Part shown: positions 1 through 13,020 of the stretch, in pieces
Position numbering within the stretch: position 1 is the stretch's first letter
How the letters are laid out: each line of letters opens with the position of its first letter
Source: Siphonodentalium dalli
Taxonomy: Eukaryota; Mollusca; Scaphopoda; Gadilida; Siphonodentaliidae
Assembly: GCA_032622095.1 (NCBI GenBank)
Contig: CP136061.1
Location: 19,782,991-19,846,990 of the forward strand
Length of the DNA: 64,000 nucleotides
Reading direction: 5' to 3'
Notes under the pieces: model-generated
The model's input: only the letters and a program-made list of their open reading frames with translations
What the model was told of the DNA's origin: nothing
Database searches by the model: none
Position numbers and translations under genes: made by a program

Positions 1-1546
1 TTGGGGTAATCATAATCAAAATAATCGATTACAGAATTTTGAACAATAGCCTGTAATCAGTAATCATGACAGTTATTTTTGTTTTACAAGTAATCGTAAT
101 ATATTACTTTCAAATGTACCTGTAATCACAGGGGGGGGGTCTGGAAAAAAATTGCACATATAGGGCCCAAAAAGTTTTTTTCCTACCTCGAGGGACCCAC
201 CACCCCATTTTTGCAAAAAAAATATTTTTTTCCTCCAAAATTTTGGGGATCCACCCCCCCCCGTTTCTCATGTTTTTATCAAAATTTCAGAGGTTTTTTT
301 AGCCGTTCTTCAATAACTGTGTTAACTGCCTTACTAATTGGTAAACACAGATCAGAAAAACGAAAAATATACTGGGGCATCGTGGAAGGTCTTCTTAAGT
401 TGCAAACTATTTTGCCCTGACCCCTTTTGTATATTATAGATATACAACTAATTTCAAGTCAAGCTGGAGCAATTGATCTCCTTACAAAACCATACATGTC
501 TTCGTTTAGGGTGGATACACACATGCATGTAATCTCTGTAAATATCGTGTATTTGGCGTTTTACATGGATCATACAGACCATGTAATATGTGTCTGCTGA
601 TAACCCAATCATTGCGGCTATGTTTGACCACAGTGAGTAACGCTCTGAACGTGTAGAGTGTCGTTGACTGGACGAAGTCGTCAGGCCGCTTAAAATAATT
701 GTTCGCGCGATAACCCAAATGTTGGACGTTCTGTTTAAATCATTGTCAGTCTTCTCTTGGTTGTATACCAGTGATGGTCCCAGGATTTCCACAATGCAGA
801 GGCTATATTATACCGGAAGCTACCGGACTGACCATTACATATTTCATCGACCGGAGGGGGTCATGCAGCAACATGAGGCCTACCCCCCCCCCCTGAAGCC
901 ATATCTGCCGTGCCTGTTTGCTACGAGTGATTAATCTCATATGCAGCAATTGATGCTATTCATATAATTATATTTACATACACCTGATATCTCCTCCGAT
1001 TTCCCCATAGCGTTACGCCGGTAGACACGCCCCCTTATTCAATGCGTTCATAAACCAATGAACGTAACGTGACGTCACTTTCAATGTCGTTCATAGGTTT
1101 ATGAACACATTGGTCCCGGAAATCACCGGGGGTTGTCGGACATTACCGACTGCTTGAGTATCTTGAGCCAAGGATTTGATAGCAAACAATATGTAATCGA
1201 GGTTCACGATTGGATGGCTAGTGGCATCTAATCGCGAGCACGGGTGGCACGAGATGTTCGATTGGCTATCAGAATGTTGGTTATCATATAATCCCATAAT
1301 ATGTCAAATATAGCGAATTATCGAAATATGAAATACAACGAAAAGGCGAAATATGAAAATACAGCGAAATAGCACGAAAAATCGAAATAGGAAAATACAG
1401 CGAAATAGGGCGAAACATAGAGCGAAATAGGAAATTATTTTAATAAACGAAATAACGGAGATATTTGAAAAAGGTTTTTTGACGAAATAACGGACATATT
1501 TGGAGAAGTGTTTTAAAGAGCGTAAGTATATAAATATAAATAATAA
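1..1546. other. AT-rich DNA with no supported gene
   Basis: Bases 1-110 have TAATCGTAATC-type words often seen in decayed DNA transposons. A G/C-run repeat with TCTGGAAAAAAATT follows near 128-300. About 1028-1115 has a short inverted pair (GTTCATAAACC and GGTTTATGAAC). 1313-1437 is a degenerate tandem repeat of a GCGAAATAGGAAAATACA-like unit. ORFs here show no recognisable domain. Confidence 0.6.
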
Positions 1547-1683
1547 ACGGCGGATTCAACGTGGTCATGGGTTTTGAGCGCGATAAAAAATCAGTAAACT
1601 CCGCATGAACCCCTATGGGGTTCATGCAGTTTGATGAATTTTTCTCGCGGTCAAAATCCCATGACCACATTGAAACCGCCGTT
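1547..1683. mobile_element. palindromic MITE-like hairpin
   Basis: ACGGCGGATTCAACGTGGTC at the left pairs with the mirrored GACCACATTGAAACCGCCGT at the right, through a near-perfect centre at CCCCTATGGGG (about 1613). The whole unit can form one long hairpin. A half-arm with TTCCATGACCACATTG is also present near 28940, so it is a dispersed repeat. Confidence 0.75.
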
Positions 1684-3560
1684 CATTTCTTATATGAACA
1701 TATTATTACAGCTTTAAATTTGAAGGTATACAGAAGGTGGTGTTGCTGCATGTGTGTCTTCATTCGGGAAAAGGGTTGTCCAGCTACGAGTCCACAACTA
1801 CGTCACCTTTCCTCTCTTGTGGTATATACACACAATTTACAACTATGGAATATTTAAGTAAAACAATATGTTGTACATTCTTGCCCAGATAATCCCGGCC
1901 GATACATTCAACTAAATCCCTTAGTTATTCGAAACTTTCGAGAACCAGCCCCCTCCCCCAATCATGGATTATAGTCCAAAATGTGATAATTCAAGCCTGT
2001 ACAGGCTAAAATGGTGACAGTTAGGAACTTGTTCATCCTTTGGCCTGAGAAACATATACTGCTCTGTAAATTATGGGTTAAAATGGGGGGGGGGTGACTC
2101 TTTTTTCTTTCAACGTTGTACCTGCATTAATGTTTTTGGCGCTGTAATGGATATATGCAAAGAAATCCCAATTGAAAGTTATCACACGAGCTCGCCCTCA
2201 AATTATCCGAGCAATCTCAACAAACTGGTATTGTCTGTCTTAATGTTCCAATGCCTGTATTCAAGGCATGATAGCACCATATCGGATTGTTAAAATTTTA
2301 ACTGAGGCCATGCATGCATAGTCGAGGAACAAATATCCTTATCCTGACTCGATTCAGCGTTGTCCGATTAGGCTAAATCACTTTATAACATGGAATTCAT
2401 CATGTATGAGTTAGTTGATTACCATGTGTATTAATATAGCACTTCCAAAATGTGGAGCCAGAAAGCCGTTCGGGTTCTGCTGGACGAGATCAAATTGGGA
2501 GTCAGTGTGTGGGGCATTAAACACTCATGTATCAGAATCGTCCTAAAATAGCTTCAAAAGTCTACACATTTATTTTTATTTTGGATGACCCTGTTTCCAA
2601 GAAATGACGAGAAACAAATCAAGTATAAAATCGACAGACTCACAGACATTACATGCATGTGTGTATCCACCCTTAAGCATGTTTCGTTGTAGCGAGCGCA
2701 TAGTAACTGCAGGTATCGGACAAGTTATTTTACCATTGATGTTGTCCGTCAATCGTATTTATTTGTTCATCTTTATCGCAAAAAAACCCCAGTATATGTC
2801 GATTTCTGGGCTACCGATTTGTTTCTTTCTGGCTTGCGATAGCGCCAATTCGCACGACAGTAAATATATTGTAATTTGTAATTCGCCGTACACTAGCACC
2901 TGACGTTTGAGTCTGATTGTGTGCGGATGCGCTGACAATTTCCATACAAATTCCCACCTGTTCTTCGTTGGTACAATCTCTTCAGGTACACATTGATGAC
3001 TCAAGAAAATTGGAGAGAGCGTATTAAATAAGAGACGTTTTAGCTCTCATTATTGATATTTCCCCGTACATGCAGGAACACGCTATCATTGAACAGTACT
3101 CCGTGTGCGTTGTACTGTTCAACTCGTCATCGACAATCAAACAAGTTCATTGTATAGCGAACGCAGTCAATGAGAAACTTTGTCAAAATTATTACGCATT
3201 ATAAATTAATTTGATAGATTTCTAACGGTGGTATACTGTCAAGAGGACAAAATTGGTAAAATTCCTGCATAATATCCGGTGTCGTATATACACAGTGACA
3301 ATAAGAACATGGATATGGCATTCGAATCTGGATTTCAACCTATCAGGTCACTCCAACACAGATATGTGTTATAGAGTGATAAAGCTAATTAAGCCCAACT
3401 ATTGTCAGACAGACGCACCATAGCTGTTAAATATATCATAGTTACGAAAATAAGTACATGAACATCATAATAACTCTATTTATCTACTTATTACACTGGA
3501 ACGTGAGCCATACATATTATGTTGATATGTTAGCTGCATATTAAAAAGTCATGTGATCAT
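1684..3560. other. intergenic or intronic DNA, nothing recognised
   Basis: No repeat family, RNA or coding domain was recognised. The ORFs at 2604-2903 (+) and 2759-3004 (-) lack a known domain, have no obvious splice context and overlap each other. Confidence 0.5.
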
Positions 3561-4768
3561 TGAGATTAGAGACCAATCAATACCTGAAAATATATACAAG
3601 TGAGGGGTGTATATATCTGGATATTAAATATGATTGATAATGGTTGGATATAAAATAGTTTAATGCAGAATTATCAGATAACTAGAGGTGAGATATGAGA
3701 ATGGTCAGATTGAAAATATTAGTCATAACATTGGATAGCATACGTTATGTCTATGGTTAATTTTATTCTAAGCTGATCATTGAAAAGATACAATGTCTGT
3801 AAACAGCGGAAATATTATTAAAGGTAGGGTTAATATTTTGAAAACCATTCAATCGATAAAAAAAAATCTATACAGGTGAAGAATGTGGCATGATTAACCT
3901 GGATGAGATTATAAAAGAGATTGGGTGAACAACATTTGACCACCATATTGTTGGCCATGTACTATCTATCTAGTGTCCAGCTACAAATAATTCAAACCTA
4001 TAATTCACATGTTCTGTGTTATAAGATTTTCTCTTCAAATTCACAGTGGCGAACATGTATTAATTACCTTATCAGTTACTTGAATACTTGAATTAAAAAG
4101 GGTCATAACTGTTAAATACATCGGATCAAACCCATATTCGAACCTGATCTGTATTTTGGGGTGAGGACCACATATACCAAATTTGGCGTCGATCAGATGA
4201 AACAAGTTTGAGTCATCGCAGCTTGGACGAATTCTAAGTAAAAACAAGAGTGGAAATGGTTAACTAAACAAGACCAAAATCCATACAGGTGGAGAACGTG
4301 CTAAGAAAAAACCAAGGTAAGAAATATGAGGCAGATCAGAAGAAAACTTTTTGACTTATTGCATCAGATAGCATTTGTGTGCAAGGTTAATTATTTTCTA
4401 AACCTTGTCGATACCAAAACTATACAGTTGAGGGGGTGTCATCATAAACCTAAATATAAAATGTAAAAACAATCGGACAAATAATACTCAAGTTATAGCA
4501 TCGGATAGCACATGTCCATGTACGGATGCAAAGGGTTAATAATTCTAAACCGATCAACCGATCGATACCAAAACTATACAGGTGAGAGGTGTGTCACCAT
4601 AAACATGCAAATACAAGTTGAACATAATACGATAAAAAATACTTGAGTAATCGTGTCGGATAGCAAGTGTCTACGGACAGACAGACGGGCACATGGCCAG
4701 ACAGACGGACGGTTGATCCGGACGCCGGCATTATGTGTACAATACATGGTATGGGTACACATAAATAT
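3560..4768. mobile_element. monomer + (ACGG/ACAG)n + hairpin element, family A copy 1
   Basis: Loose monomers of about 140 bp recur, each with ACCAAAACTATACAGGTGAG, a CAATCGGACAAA-like block, GCATCGGATAGCA and GGGTTAAT. After the last comes a tract of ACGG/ACAG repeats (4671-4711), TTGATCCGGACG, and a hairpin TATGTGTAC...GTACACATA (4732-4763). A segment at 4041-4247 (ATCGGATCAAACCCATATTC) is shared with 40420-40520, 40860-40945 and 41915-42060. The plan resembles pearl-like or Helentron-like non-autonomous elements of invertebrates. That class assignment is inference. Confidence 0.6.
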
Positions 4769-5410
4769 GCCAACGTAAATGGGCCTTAATATGCAAGCCA
4801 TTATGATGAACATTCATACCACCGATAACTCATATAAGTAAGTCATGCTTTATTCTCAGCCATTGTTCATGATAAAACGTATATACAAATGAGAGCTTCC
4901 CGGTGATTTGTTCCGAATATTGGAACTTGCAGTAATTACATTAAATGACCGCCGTCCAAATAGGGGACCCACGCCATTAATTTTCTCGACCCTTTTACCG
5001 AATTATATCAAACCAATGGTGATGTAGGGTAGCCCCCAAATACAACCACACACCTCACTCAACCCAAAAGGTGTCAGACCGGTTTTCCGAAGACCTATTA
5101 CTACGAAGGCCCACAGCTCCGAAGACCCGATTCTCCGACGGCCCACAACTCCGAAGACCCGATTCTCCGACGGCCCACAACTCCGAAGACCCGATTCTCC
5201 GACGGCCCATAACTCCGAAGATCCGATTCTCCGAAAGCCCATAACTCCGAACGGCCGATTCTCCGAAGACCTATAACTCCGAAGACCTATAACTCCGAAG
5301 GGCCGATTCTCCGACGGCCCATAACTCCGAAGGTCCGATTCTCCGAAGGTCCGATTCTCCGAAGATTTTGTTTTATCGGGGTATTATCGTTTACTAAATA
5401 GTGTACAGTC

Positions 5411-5607
5411 CAGTGGCGAAGCCAAGGGGTCCCAAAATTCCCATTGCCCCCATTAAACCTCTACTTGCTATTTCAGACAATATGGGCCCCTACCAAAACA
5501 TGTCCAATGTCATGTAAACGCCCGGAAATCGTTCATGGGGCATCAAAATATTCAAACTTTTCCTATACTGCCCCCACAGGCTAAATGGGAATCCTGGCCC
5601 GCCACTG
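5411..5607. mobile_element. short hAT-like MITE in the left arm
   Basis: Starts CAGTGGCGAAGCC and ends GGCCCGCCACTG, a terminal inverted repeat form common in hAT-type MITEs. No 8-bp TSD was found, probably because the same element is duplicated by the palindrome. Confidence 0.5.
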
Positions 5608-5758
5608 ACTATACACCAGATACTATAACGTTACGTTGGCCCATGAGATGCCAGAGTAAAATGTACAGGGGTGAACGGGGAAGAACTTGTCGCCCCTGTG
5701 CATGTTAGGCTACTCTGACATTCTTGCAGCGTTTCGTTATAATATACCCGGTGCACAC

Positions 5759-6045
5759 CAGTGGCGGAGCCAGGGTTCCCATTTAGGGGTGCACATTAAT
5801 TAGCATATGTGGGGGATATGTGGGGGATATATCATGCATATGATATGCCGAAAGCATATCACGAAGGCCTGATTTGGGGAGCGCATACATGGGAGGGGTC
5901 GCCCCAATCGTTGGTCCGGGGGGCTCCCCTGGGCAGGAACACTGTGAATATTTGAATGCCTAGGAGGGATTTCCTGACGTTTACATGACATTTGACATGT
6001 TTTTTGGGGGCGGTCTTCCCTCGGGCCCCATTGACCCCGCCACTG
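5759..6045. mobile_element. short hAT-like MITE in the right arm
   Basis: Starts CAGTGGCGGAGCCAGG and ends CCCCGCCACTG. It is the mirror counterpart of 5411-5607 (shared inverted words such as GTCATGTAAACG and CGTTTACATGAC) but about 90 bases longer, with an extra block around 5800-5940. Confidence 0.5.
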
Positions 6046-6580
6046 GACTGTACACTATTTAATAAGCGATAAAACGTGATCTTCGGAGAATCGGACCTTC
6101 GGAGAATCGGACCTTCGGAGAATCGGCCCTTCGGAGTTATAGACCTTCGGAGTTATGGGCGTTCGGGGTTATAGGCCTTCGGAGTTATGGGCTTTCGGAG
6201 TTATGGGTCTTCGAAGTTATGGGATTTCGGAGAATCGGGACTTCGGAGTTATGGGCTTTCGGAGAATCGGGGCGTCGAAGAATCTGACATTCGGAGAATC
6301 GGACCTTCGGAGTTATGGGTCTTCGGAAAAACGCTACGTAACCATCCAAAAGGGTCGCCGTCCGGGGTGGTGTTCAAACAGGGATTCGACCCATGCCATT
6401 TCTCGGCCCTTGGACGATTTAAATCAAACAAATGATGTAGGGTGCCAAATACACCCTCAATATTCACTTGTAATATTCACTCCACACACCCCGCCCAGAT
6501 CCAACATGGCCGCCGTCCAGACGTGTTCAAATAGGGGACCATGGTCTTTCTCGACCCCTTAACCGATTTCTCAGTCTGGA

Positions 6581-7858
6581 GGTCAAATATACAAAGAGCG
6601 TTATAAAAGTTATGCCATTGGCTACACAACGTACCTTAAAAGTGAATCATTCAACAACGAATTCAACGGGATCCTACGGAATAGCCATTTTATAAAGAAT
6701 CTCCCAAGTTCAAAACATGAGTATCAAAATGATGCAACGCATGTTTCGAACTTCGCACCGCCAGTGTTGATAAAGTGTATATAGTATAAAGTTACTCGGG
6801 TTTTATTATCCACGAGCTTTATTATATTTTGCAAGCCAAGTGGATCGGTCCAAAGGTTAAAAATAACCGTATTTACGTTAATATGCATGTGTGCTTTCCG
6901 GGGCCCAGGCGGTGTGATTAAGTTGTAGATTTATGTTATTTATGTGTGTTGACATGATCGGTATGCGTCCATTCATGAATTAAATGGGCATGCATGGCTG
7001 GTTCTAAGAAAGGTCGATAAATACACAAACAGATCTAAATGCTTGGGCTGATTCCACATGAAATATGCTGCGATATTCACAGTGAACACCCTTGAAATAG
7101 GAATTGTCCTGTTTCGGGTTAGTGCTGCTGAATGTGTTATTGTACTCACGGAAGCTATATAAATCACGACGTAGCCGTGTGTTTGTTTAATTACTTTTTG
7201 ACCGATGTAACCAGTTAACAGCCACTGTGATTGACGCATGCATATTAAGGGTGTGACTAATTACCGCCCGGGCGCCCCCATGAGCCCGTGGACACTATAT
7301 ATCGACGTTATAAGGTAGCGACATGCAACCTGAGGACAACTTCAGGGGGGGGGCGGAAAAAACTGCGGGACACAACGTACCGGGGGGTGGGGGGGGATAC
7401 CTAGGCGTCAAACATTTACAAGTATTTCCTTATTCATTTAGGGGGGGGGGGGGTTGTCGGACAAAATTAGCATGTAATTTTTTTCCAAATATGTATTTTC
7501 AGACTCACAACTTCAATTTTCTCTCATTTTATAGAATATGGATTAACCTTAATATCCAAATCATATATACATGAGTAGTACAATCCACCTAAAACAATGC
7601 CGACTATGTCAGTGTCTACCAGTCGAATGCAGAATTCTACCCTGCGATCGCTTATCTGGCAAATTTTTACTGCAGAACTATCCCATGTATTAAACAATTT
7701 CTCCTCCAATGGTATCAACAAACAGTATATATGCTGGTATCTCACTCATCTCATTTGCATCTTTTACAAAGTCGAGGTAATGACTAGTTGTCATTTTTTA
7801 AAGTGCATACAAAGCGTTGCGATCACCAATATACATGCTTGTACATGTCGTGACATCA
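6581..7858. other. non-coding DNA with G-run repeat
   Basis: 6581-7320 shows no family. 7320-7490 contains several G homopolymers (7346, 7381-7397, 7440-7454) of the dispersed G-run repeat also seen at 128, 23200, 27450, 30660 and 34310. The minus-strand ORF at 6973-7239 has no recognised domain. Confidence 0.45.
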
Positions 7859-9699
7859 TAGTTCGGGAGCCCGCTTATGTTCCATTTACACTTTTGCGTA
7901 CAAAAGGTTTGACCCCCTAAAGTTGGTACCAATAATGGAACATTCTGAAAAACCGATTTCTTAAGTTGCGCATTCCTGGGGTTTAGGGGCCGCTGAACCC
8001 CAAAAAGTGCCAAAAATCACTTCTATTTACACTTCCGCGTACACCGATGAATTTTGGTTTGATGATACTCCTAAGTGTACTGATAAAGAAAACACAACTT
8101 AAGAAAGGAATTTTCCTGGGGTTTTCACATAAGAAAGGGGGTCCCATGCTGAACCCCAAAACGTGATTTTTCACTTTTGTTTACACTTTCGCGTACATCC
8201 ATAATTTTTGGTCTCAAAGTACTTTGATATATACTAATTATAAAAACACAACTTAAGAAGCAACTTTTCCTGGGGTTTTAAGATAAGAAGGGGGTGATCG
8301 GGTCACCCACCAAACAAAATCACTTTTATTTACATGATTGCATTCGTCCAACGTGTGTGTATGTGCGTACACCCCTGGAACGTTGCACTATTATAACCAA
8401 TACATCCCTAAATCGATACGATCAACTTAAGAAATATATATTCATGTCGTTTTCTGATAAGAACGAGACTTGTTACCCCCCCCCCCCCCCCCTCCCACAA
8501 CTCGATCAATTTTCTAGAACTATAAGTGAGCCAGTTTTATAAAAATTATAGCGGAAAATCTAGTAAAATGTATACAAATGTATATATTTTCGTGAAGCTA
8601 AGACATAGTGACACTTTTTTGGGCCAAAATTGAAACTCACCATCCAAGATGGCCACCAAAATGGCCGCCGGAAGTTGAAAATATGACATTTTTTCACAAA
8701 TATCCTCTAGATCAACTCATGCTGTTTGGAACTGGTTGAGTAATGCAACTTTATTTTGTGTTTTGTATATTAACTGACCATTGGAGCAATTAAATATGCA
8801 ATTATTGGGGTCCTAACCCCTTCCGATCCCTCAAAAATTATATTGTACAGAATGCGGTATAAAATTTAACAAAAAATTACAATTGGGATTCTATTCATAT
8901 TTCAACAAGAAATGAACAGAACTTTGTAATGTAAGTGAGGCATATCATTACCTATGAATATTCCAAATCACTGAAACCAAAATTCTTACTTTGGCTCAAA
9001 ATGGCTGCCAATATGGCCGCCAAAATATGGAAAATGGTAAATATTACACCAGCGTGTCTTGAAATCGCTTACAAGTTGTGTTGATGTATAAAATGGACTA
9101 TTCTGCATTCTATACATTGAATACTAACATGTCGGATGCACCATGGTTAATTGTTACTATTTTCACCACTGACATCGTCAAACATTTGGACTTTTCTCTA
9201 AAAAAAACTTGACATAAATATTGGCAAAAATTCAGTTTTCAGGTTTCGACCATTTTTTCAGGTAAAATATAACTATCTTTGGATTGAAAGGTGTTTATTC
9301 TTTTGGTCTATCTTAAATGTGTCACACTACATTGTTTATAGACCAAATTGCTCAAGATGGCTTCCAAAATGTAAAATTCTAATTTTTAACATATATCCCG
9401 AACATTCTCTGCATTATCCGAAAAGGTAGCAAATTGTGACTCACTTGGTTATTATACGTGTTAGTTAATTAACTGACAACTACATGTTCTATTCACAGTT
9501 GTCCCAGTTCCGTGTGGGGCATGACAAATTCATTTTAAAGTATGTAATTTTGCCAAGAACCTCTTTTGTGATTTTGGCCATATTTATTGAAAGGAAATGG
9601 ACTGAACTTTGAGACAGAACTGAGATGGACCATAATCTTTGGCTATTCTGGTCCATTATGATAAAAAAAATGTCAACAAGATACAGAGTGGATGCCAAG

Positions 9700-12120
9700 A
9701 TCGTAGCCAGGGAGTTACTCTATGACCATATGTGAGGTGAATAGGTATACAGGGAGTTATTGTATGTCATGACTGATGTGAGTATGTATACAATGAGTGA
9801 CTATATGGTTATGAGTGGGTTGTCCATGGTAAGATGCATTTAGGTATACATGGAGAATTCATGGTCAGATGTGAGGTGAATCGGTATGCATGGAGTGACT
9901 GTATGGTGTATGATTGTGTATATCCAGTACGGGTGCACCCGGTGTGCCTGTATAGTCATTGGTGTGGTGTATGGATATAGCTACATGGTCATATATGTGT
10001 TGATTATGTATATATGGAGTGACTGTAAGGTCAAGGGTGGGATGTACATGCGTTGTCTGTATGATCATGGATGGGGTGTGTGGATAAATAGGTAGTGATT
10101 TTATGGTTACGGGTAATGTGTATAGGTATACATGGAATGACTGTACGGTCATGATTGAATATGAATACCTGGAGTAAGCTGGTGGACATTATCGAGCGTG
10201 TGGGTACATAGGGAGTGTCCTTGTGGTTACGGGTGGGATGTATATTTATACATCTCGTGGATGTATTATAATTGGTGGGTGTATATGGTTTAGCTGTATT
10301 ATAATGGATGGCGTGTATGATTATACAGTGAATTGCTGAATTGTCATTTGTGAGGTGTATATGCAAGTATGGATTGTTTGAGTGGTCGTATGTGCAGGTT
10401 TTTTGTATATCTGGAAGGGCTGAATGGCCATTATTGAGGTTTACATGTATACCTGGAGTGAATTTATGGTCTAGGGTGGGCTGCATATGTATATCGAGTG
10501 GTTATATGACTATGAGTGTCGAATAGGTATACAGGTAGTGACCGTATGGTTAATGGTGAGATGATTACATGTATGTATACAAGTAGTGAAGTAGTGAATG
10601 TATGATCATAAATGTAATGAACATCTATACAGGGGGTGACAGGCGTATGAGTATGCATGTACCTGGTGTTCATGTTTGGTGACTCGTGTCGGTGTCGTCA
10701 TGTGTAGGTTATACCGGTACACACACGTGTTGCTTTATTGTCATGGGTGAGGGATATGTGTATATAGCGAGTGGCTATATGGCCATGGATGAGGTGCATA
10801 TGCATACATGGAGTGACTATACTGGCATGGCTGGGGTGTATTGGTATATCTTGAGTGGCTATTCGGCTATGGTGTGACAAATAGGGATACATGGATTGAC
10901 ATGGCCAATGTTGAGGTGAATATGTATAAAAAGATTGACCATGATCGTGTATGAATGTTTTGAATAGGTACACACGGGGTGACTATATGGCCATAGGTCA
11001 GGTGAAGGAGTATACCAGGTAACATGGGTGAGGGTATGTGCATGAAGCGAGTGGCTATATGGCCATTGATGATGTGCATATGTATACCGGAGTTACTTTA
11101 TGGTCATTGTTGTGGTGTTGATGTATATATTGATTGCATATTTGACCATGCGTTTGGATAATAGGTATACAGGGGATGACCTTATGGCCAATGGTGAGAT
11201 GAATGGGTATACAAGGAGTGACTATATGGTTATGGGTCATGTTTAGGAGTATACCCGGTGTGCCTGCATTGTGACGCGTGGCTGTATGGTCATCCGTGGT
11301 CATGGGTCAGGTGTACATGTATACAGTGGGTCACTATATTGTTATGTCTGTGGTGTTTATGTATATATGTAATGACTGTGTGCTAATTGGTGGATATCGC
11401 TTTCCACGATATGACATGACCTCTCTATTGATAACATATCCTTGAATTATTGTGGCAAGCGATAGCCGCCCAAGGTACACATGTACAACCCACCCATTAC
11501 CCCAGTCACTTCATATGTACATAAACACCACACAAATGACAACACAGTCACCCACGTATACACTTATACGTACATGTACTAGTACACCTGATCATACAGC
11601 CATACTTGGTTATATCCGTACATACCCCAAATGACGATACAGCCACGAGTCACCATGCATGAACACAGGCATACACCTACATCCGACACATGATCATATA
11701 GTCACTATATGTATACATATTCACTACATTCACGATCATACAGTCACTCATTGTATACATATTCACCTCACCATTGACCATACAGCCACTACATGTATAC
11801 CTATTCGCCATACACATGGCCATAGAGTCAATCCAGGTATACATATGCACATCACCAATTGTGATCCCTTCCAGATATACCAATATCCGCACATACGACC
11901 ACTCATAAGTTCAGTACTTGCCCTACTCATACACGCCATCCATGATAATAAATATACTCCCCATACACCACCAATGATAACACATCCACAACATATATAA
12001 ATATACGTCCCACCGTTACCAAAAGGGCACTCCCTTTATACCCACACATCATTCATGACCATACAATAACTATGTGTATACCTATTATCCTCATCTATGA
12101 TCATATAGTAACTCCCTGGC
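9700..12120. repeat. degenerate ~40-bp minisatellite, orientation flips at ~11400
   Basis: Units resemble GGAGTGACTATATGGTCATG followed by GGTGAGGTGTATATGTATACA. They run forward from about 9700 to 11380 and as the reverse complement from about 11460 to 12120. The switch surrounds a short centre (11385-11460) holding GATATCGCTTTCCAC on one side and a related inverted GTGGCAAGCGATAGCC on the other. Forward and reverse halves differ in length (about 1.7 versus 0.66 kb). The ORFs in this block, rich in His, Thr and Tyr or in Met, Tyr and Gly, are artefacts of the repeat. Confidence 0.85.
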
Positions 12121-13020
12121 TGCCATCTTGGCTTCCACACTGTATCCAGTTGATAATTTTTTATCATAATGGGCCAGAATACCCACATATCATGGTTCAT
12201 CTCAGTTCCGTCTCAAAGTTCTGCCCATTCCCTTTCAATAATATGGCCAGAATCACAAGAGGTTCTCCGCAATATTCCATACTGCAACTTTAAAATGAAT
12301 TTGTCATGCCCCATACGGAACTGAGACAAACATAATAGAACGTAGTTGTCAGTTAATTGCATTGTAACTAACACGTACAATAACCAAGTGAGTCACAATT
12401 TGCTACTGTTCGGGATATGTTAACTTTTAACTTTTTACAAATTTGGTTGCCATTTTGGAAGCCATCTTGAGCAATTTAGTCTATAAACACCGTAGTGTGA
12501 CACATTTAAGATAGACCAAAACAATAAACACCTTTCAATCCAAAGATAGTTACATTTTACTTTGAACAAATGGTCGAACCCTGAAAAGTTAATTTTTGCC
12601 GATATTTATGTTAAGTTTTTGAGAGAAAAATCCAATATTTCTGGTGATGTCAGTGGTGACAATAGTAAAAATGATCCATGGTTCATCAGACATGTTAGTA
12701 TGCAATGTATAGAAAACAGATTAGCCAATTGTGTACATCAACCACAACTTGTAAGCGATTGCAGGACACCCTGGGGCAATATTTACCATTTTCCATATTT
12801 TGGCGGCCATTTTCGCAGCCATTTTGAGCCAAGGTAAGATTTATGTTTCCAGAGATTTGGGATATTCATAGGTAATGATATGCCTCACTTACATTAGAAT
12901 GTTCTTTGCATTTCTTGTTGAAATATGACTAGAATCCCAATTGTGATTTAAAAAAAAATTTGTACTGTGTTCTGTAAAATCGAATTTTTGACGGATCGGA
13001 AGGGGTTAGGACACCAATAA

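Larger units (their letters stand above)
5080..6336. mobile_element. 1.25-kb palindromic element with repeat-rich arms
   Basis: The outer arms are short tandem variants of CGAAGACCCGATTCTC and CATAACTC (5090-5370) facing their complement GTTATGGG/GAGAATCGG (6078-6330). Further in, ACTAAATAGTGTACAGTCCA (5395) pairs with TGGACTGTACACTATTTAAT (6044). The centre lies near 5690, with CAGATACTATAACG and CGTTATAATATA as the last paired segment. ORFs reading SELWAFGVMGLRSYG-like protein are the arms in translation. Confidence 0.75.
4945..6580. repeat. direct repeats flanking the 5080-6336 palindrome
   Basis: The left flank (4945-5060) has CAAATAGGGGACC, TCTCGACCC, ATGATGTAGGG-like and ACACACC words. 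The right flank (6361-6580) carries the same words in the same order more than once (CTCGGCCCTTGG, AATGATGTAGGGTG, CAAATAGGGGACC, TCTCGACCCC). This suggests the palindrome sits inside an older tandem repeat. Confidence 0.5.

Noticed and set aside
6155-6562. 135-aa ORF with SELWAFGVMGLRSYG-like repeats
   Set aside because: It is a translation of the repeat-rich arm of the 5080-6336 palindrome. The mirror arm gives an equivalent ORF on the other strand.
7983-8174. Identical 63-aa ORFs at 7983-8174 (-) and 16396-16587 (+)
   Set aside because: They are the two mirror arms of fold-back copy 1. No domain, and the other fold-back copies do not preserve the frame.
9865-11303. His/Thr/Tyr-rich ORFs of up to 151 aa
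   Set aside because: They are translations of the ~40-bp minisatellite in the fold-back core and recur in all copies on both strands.
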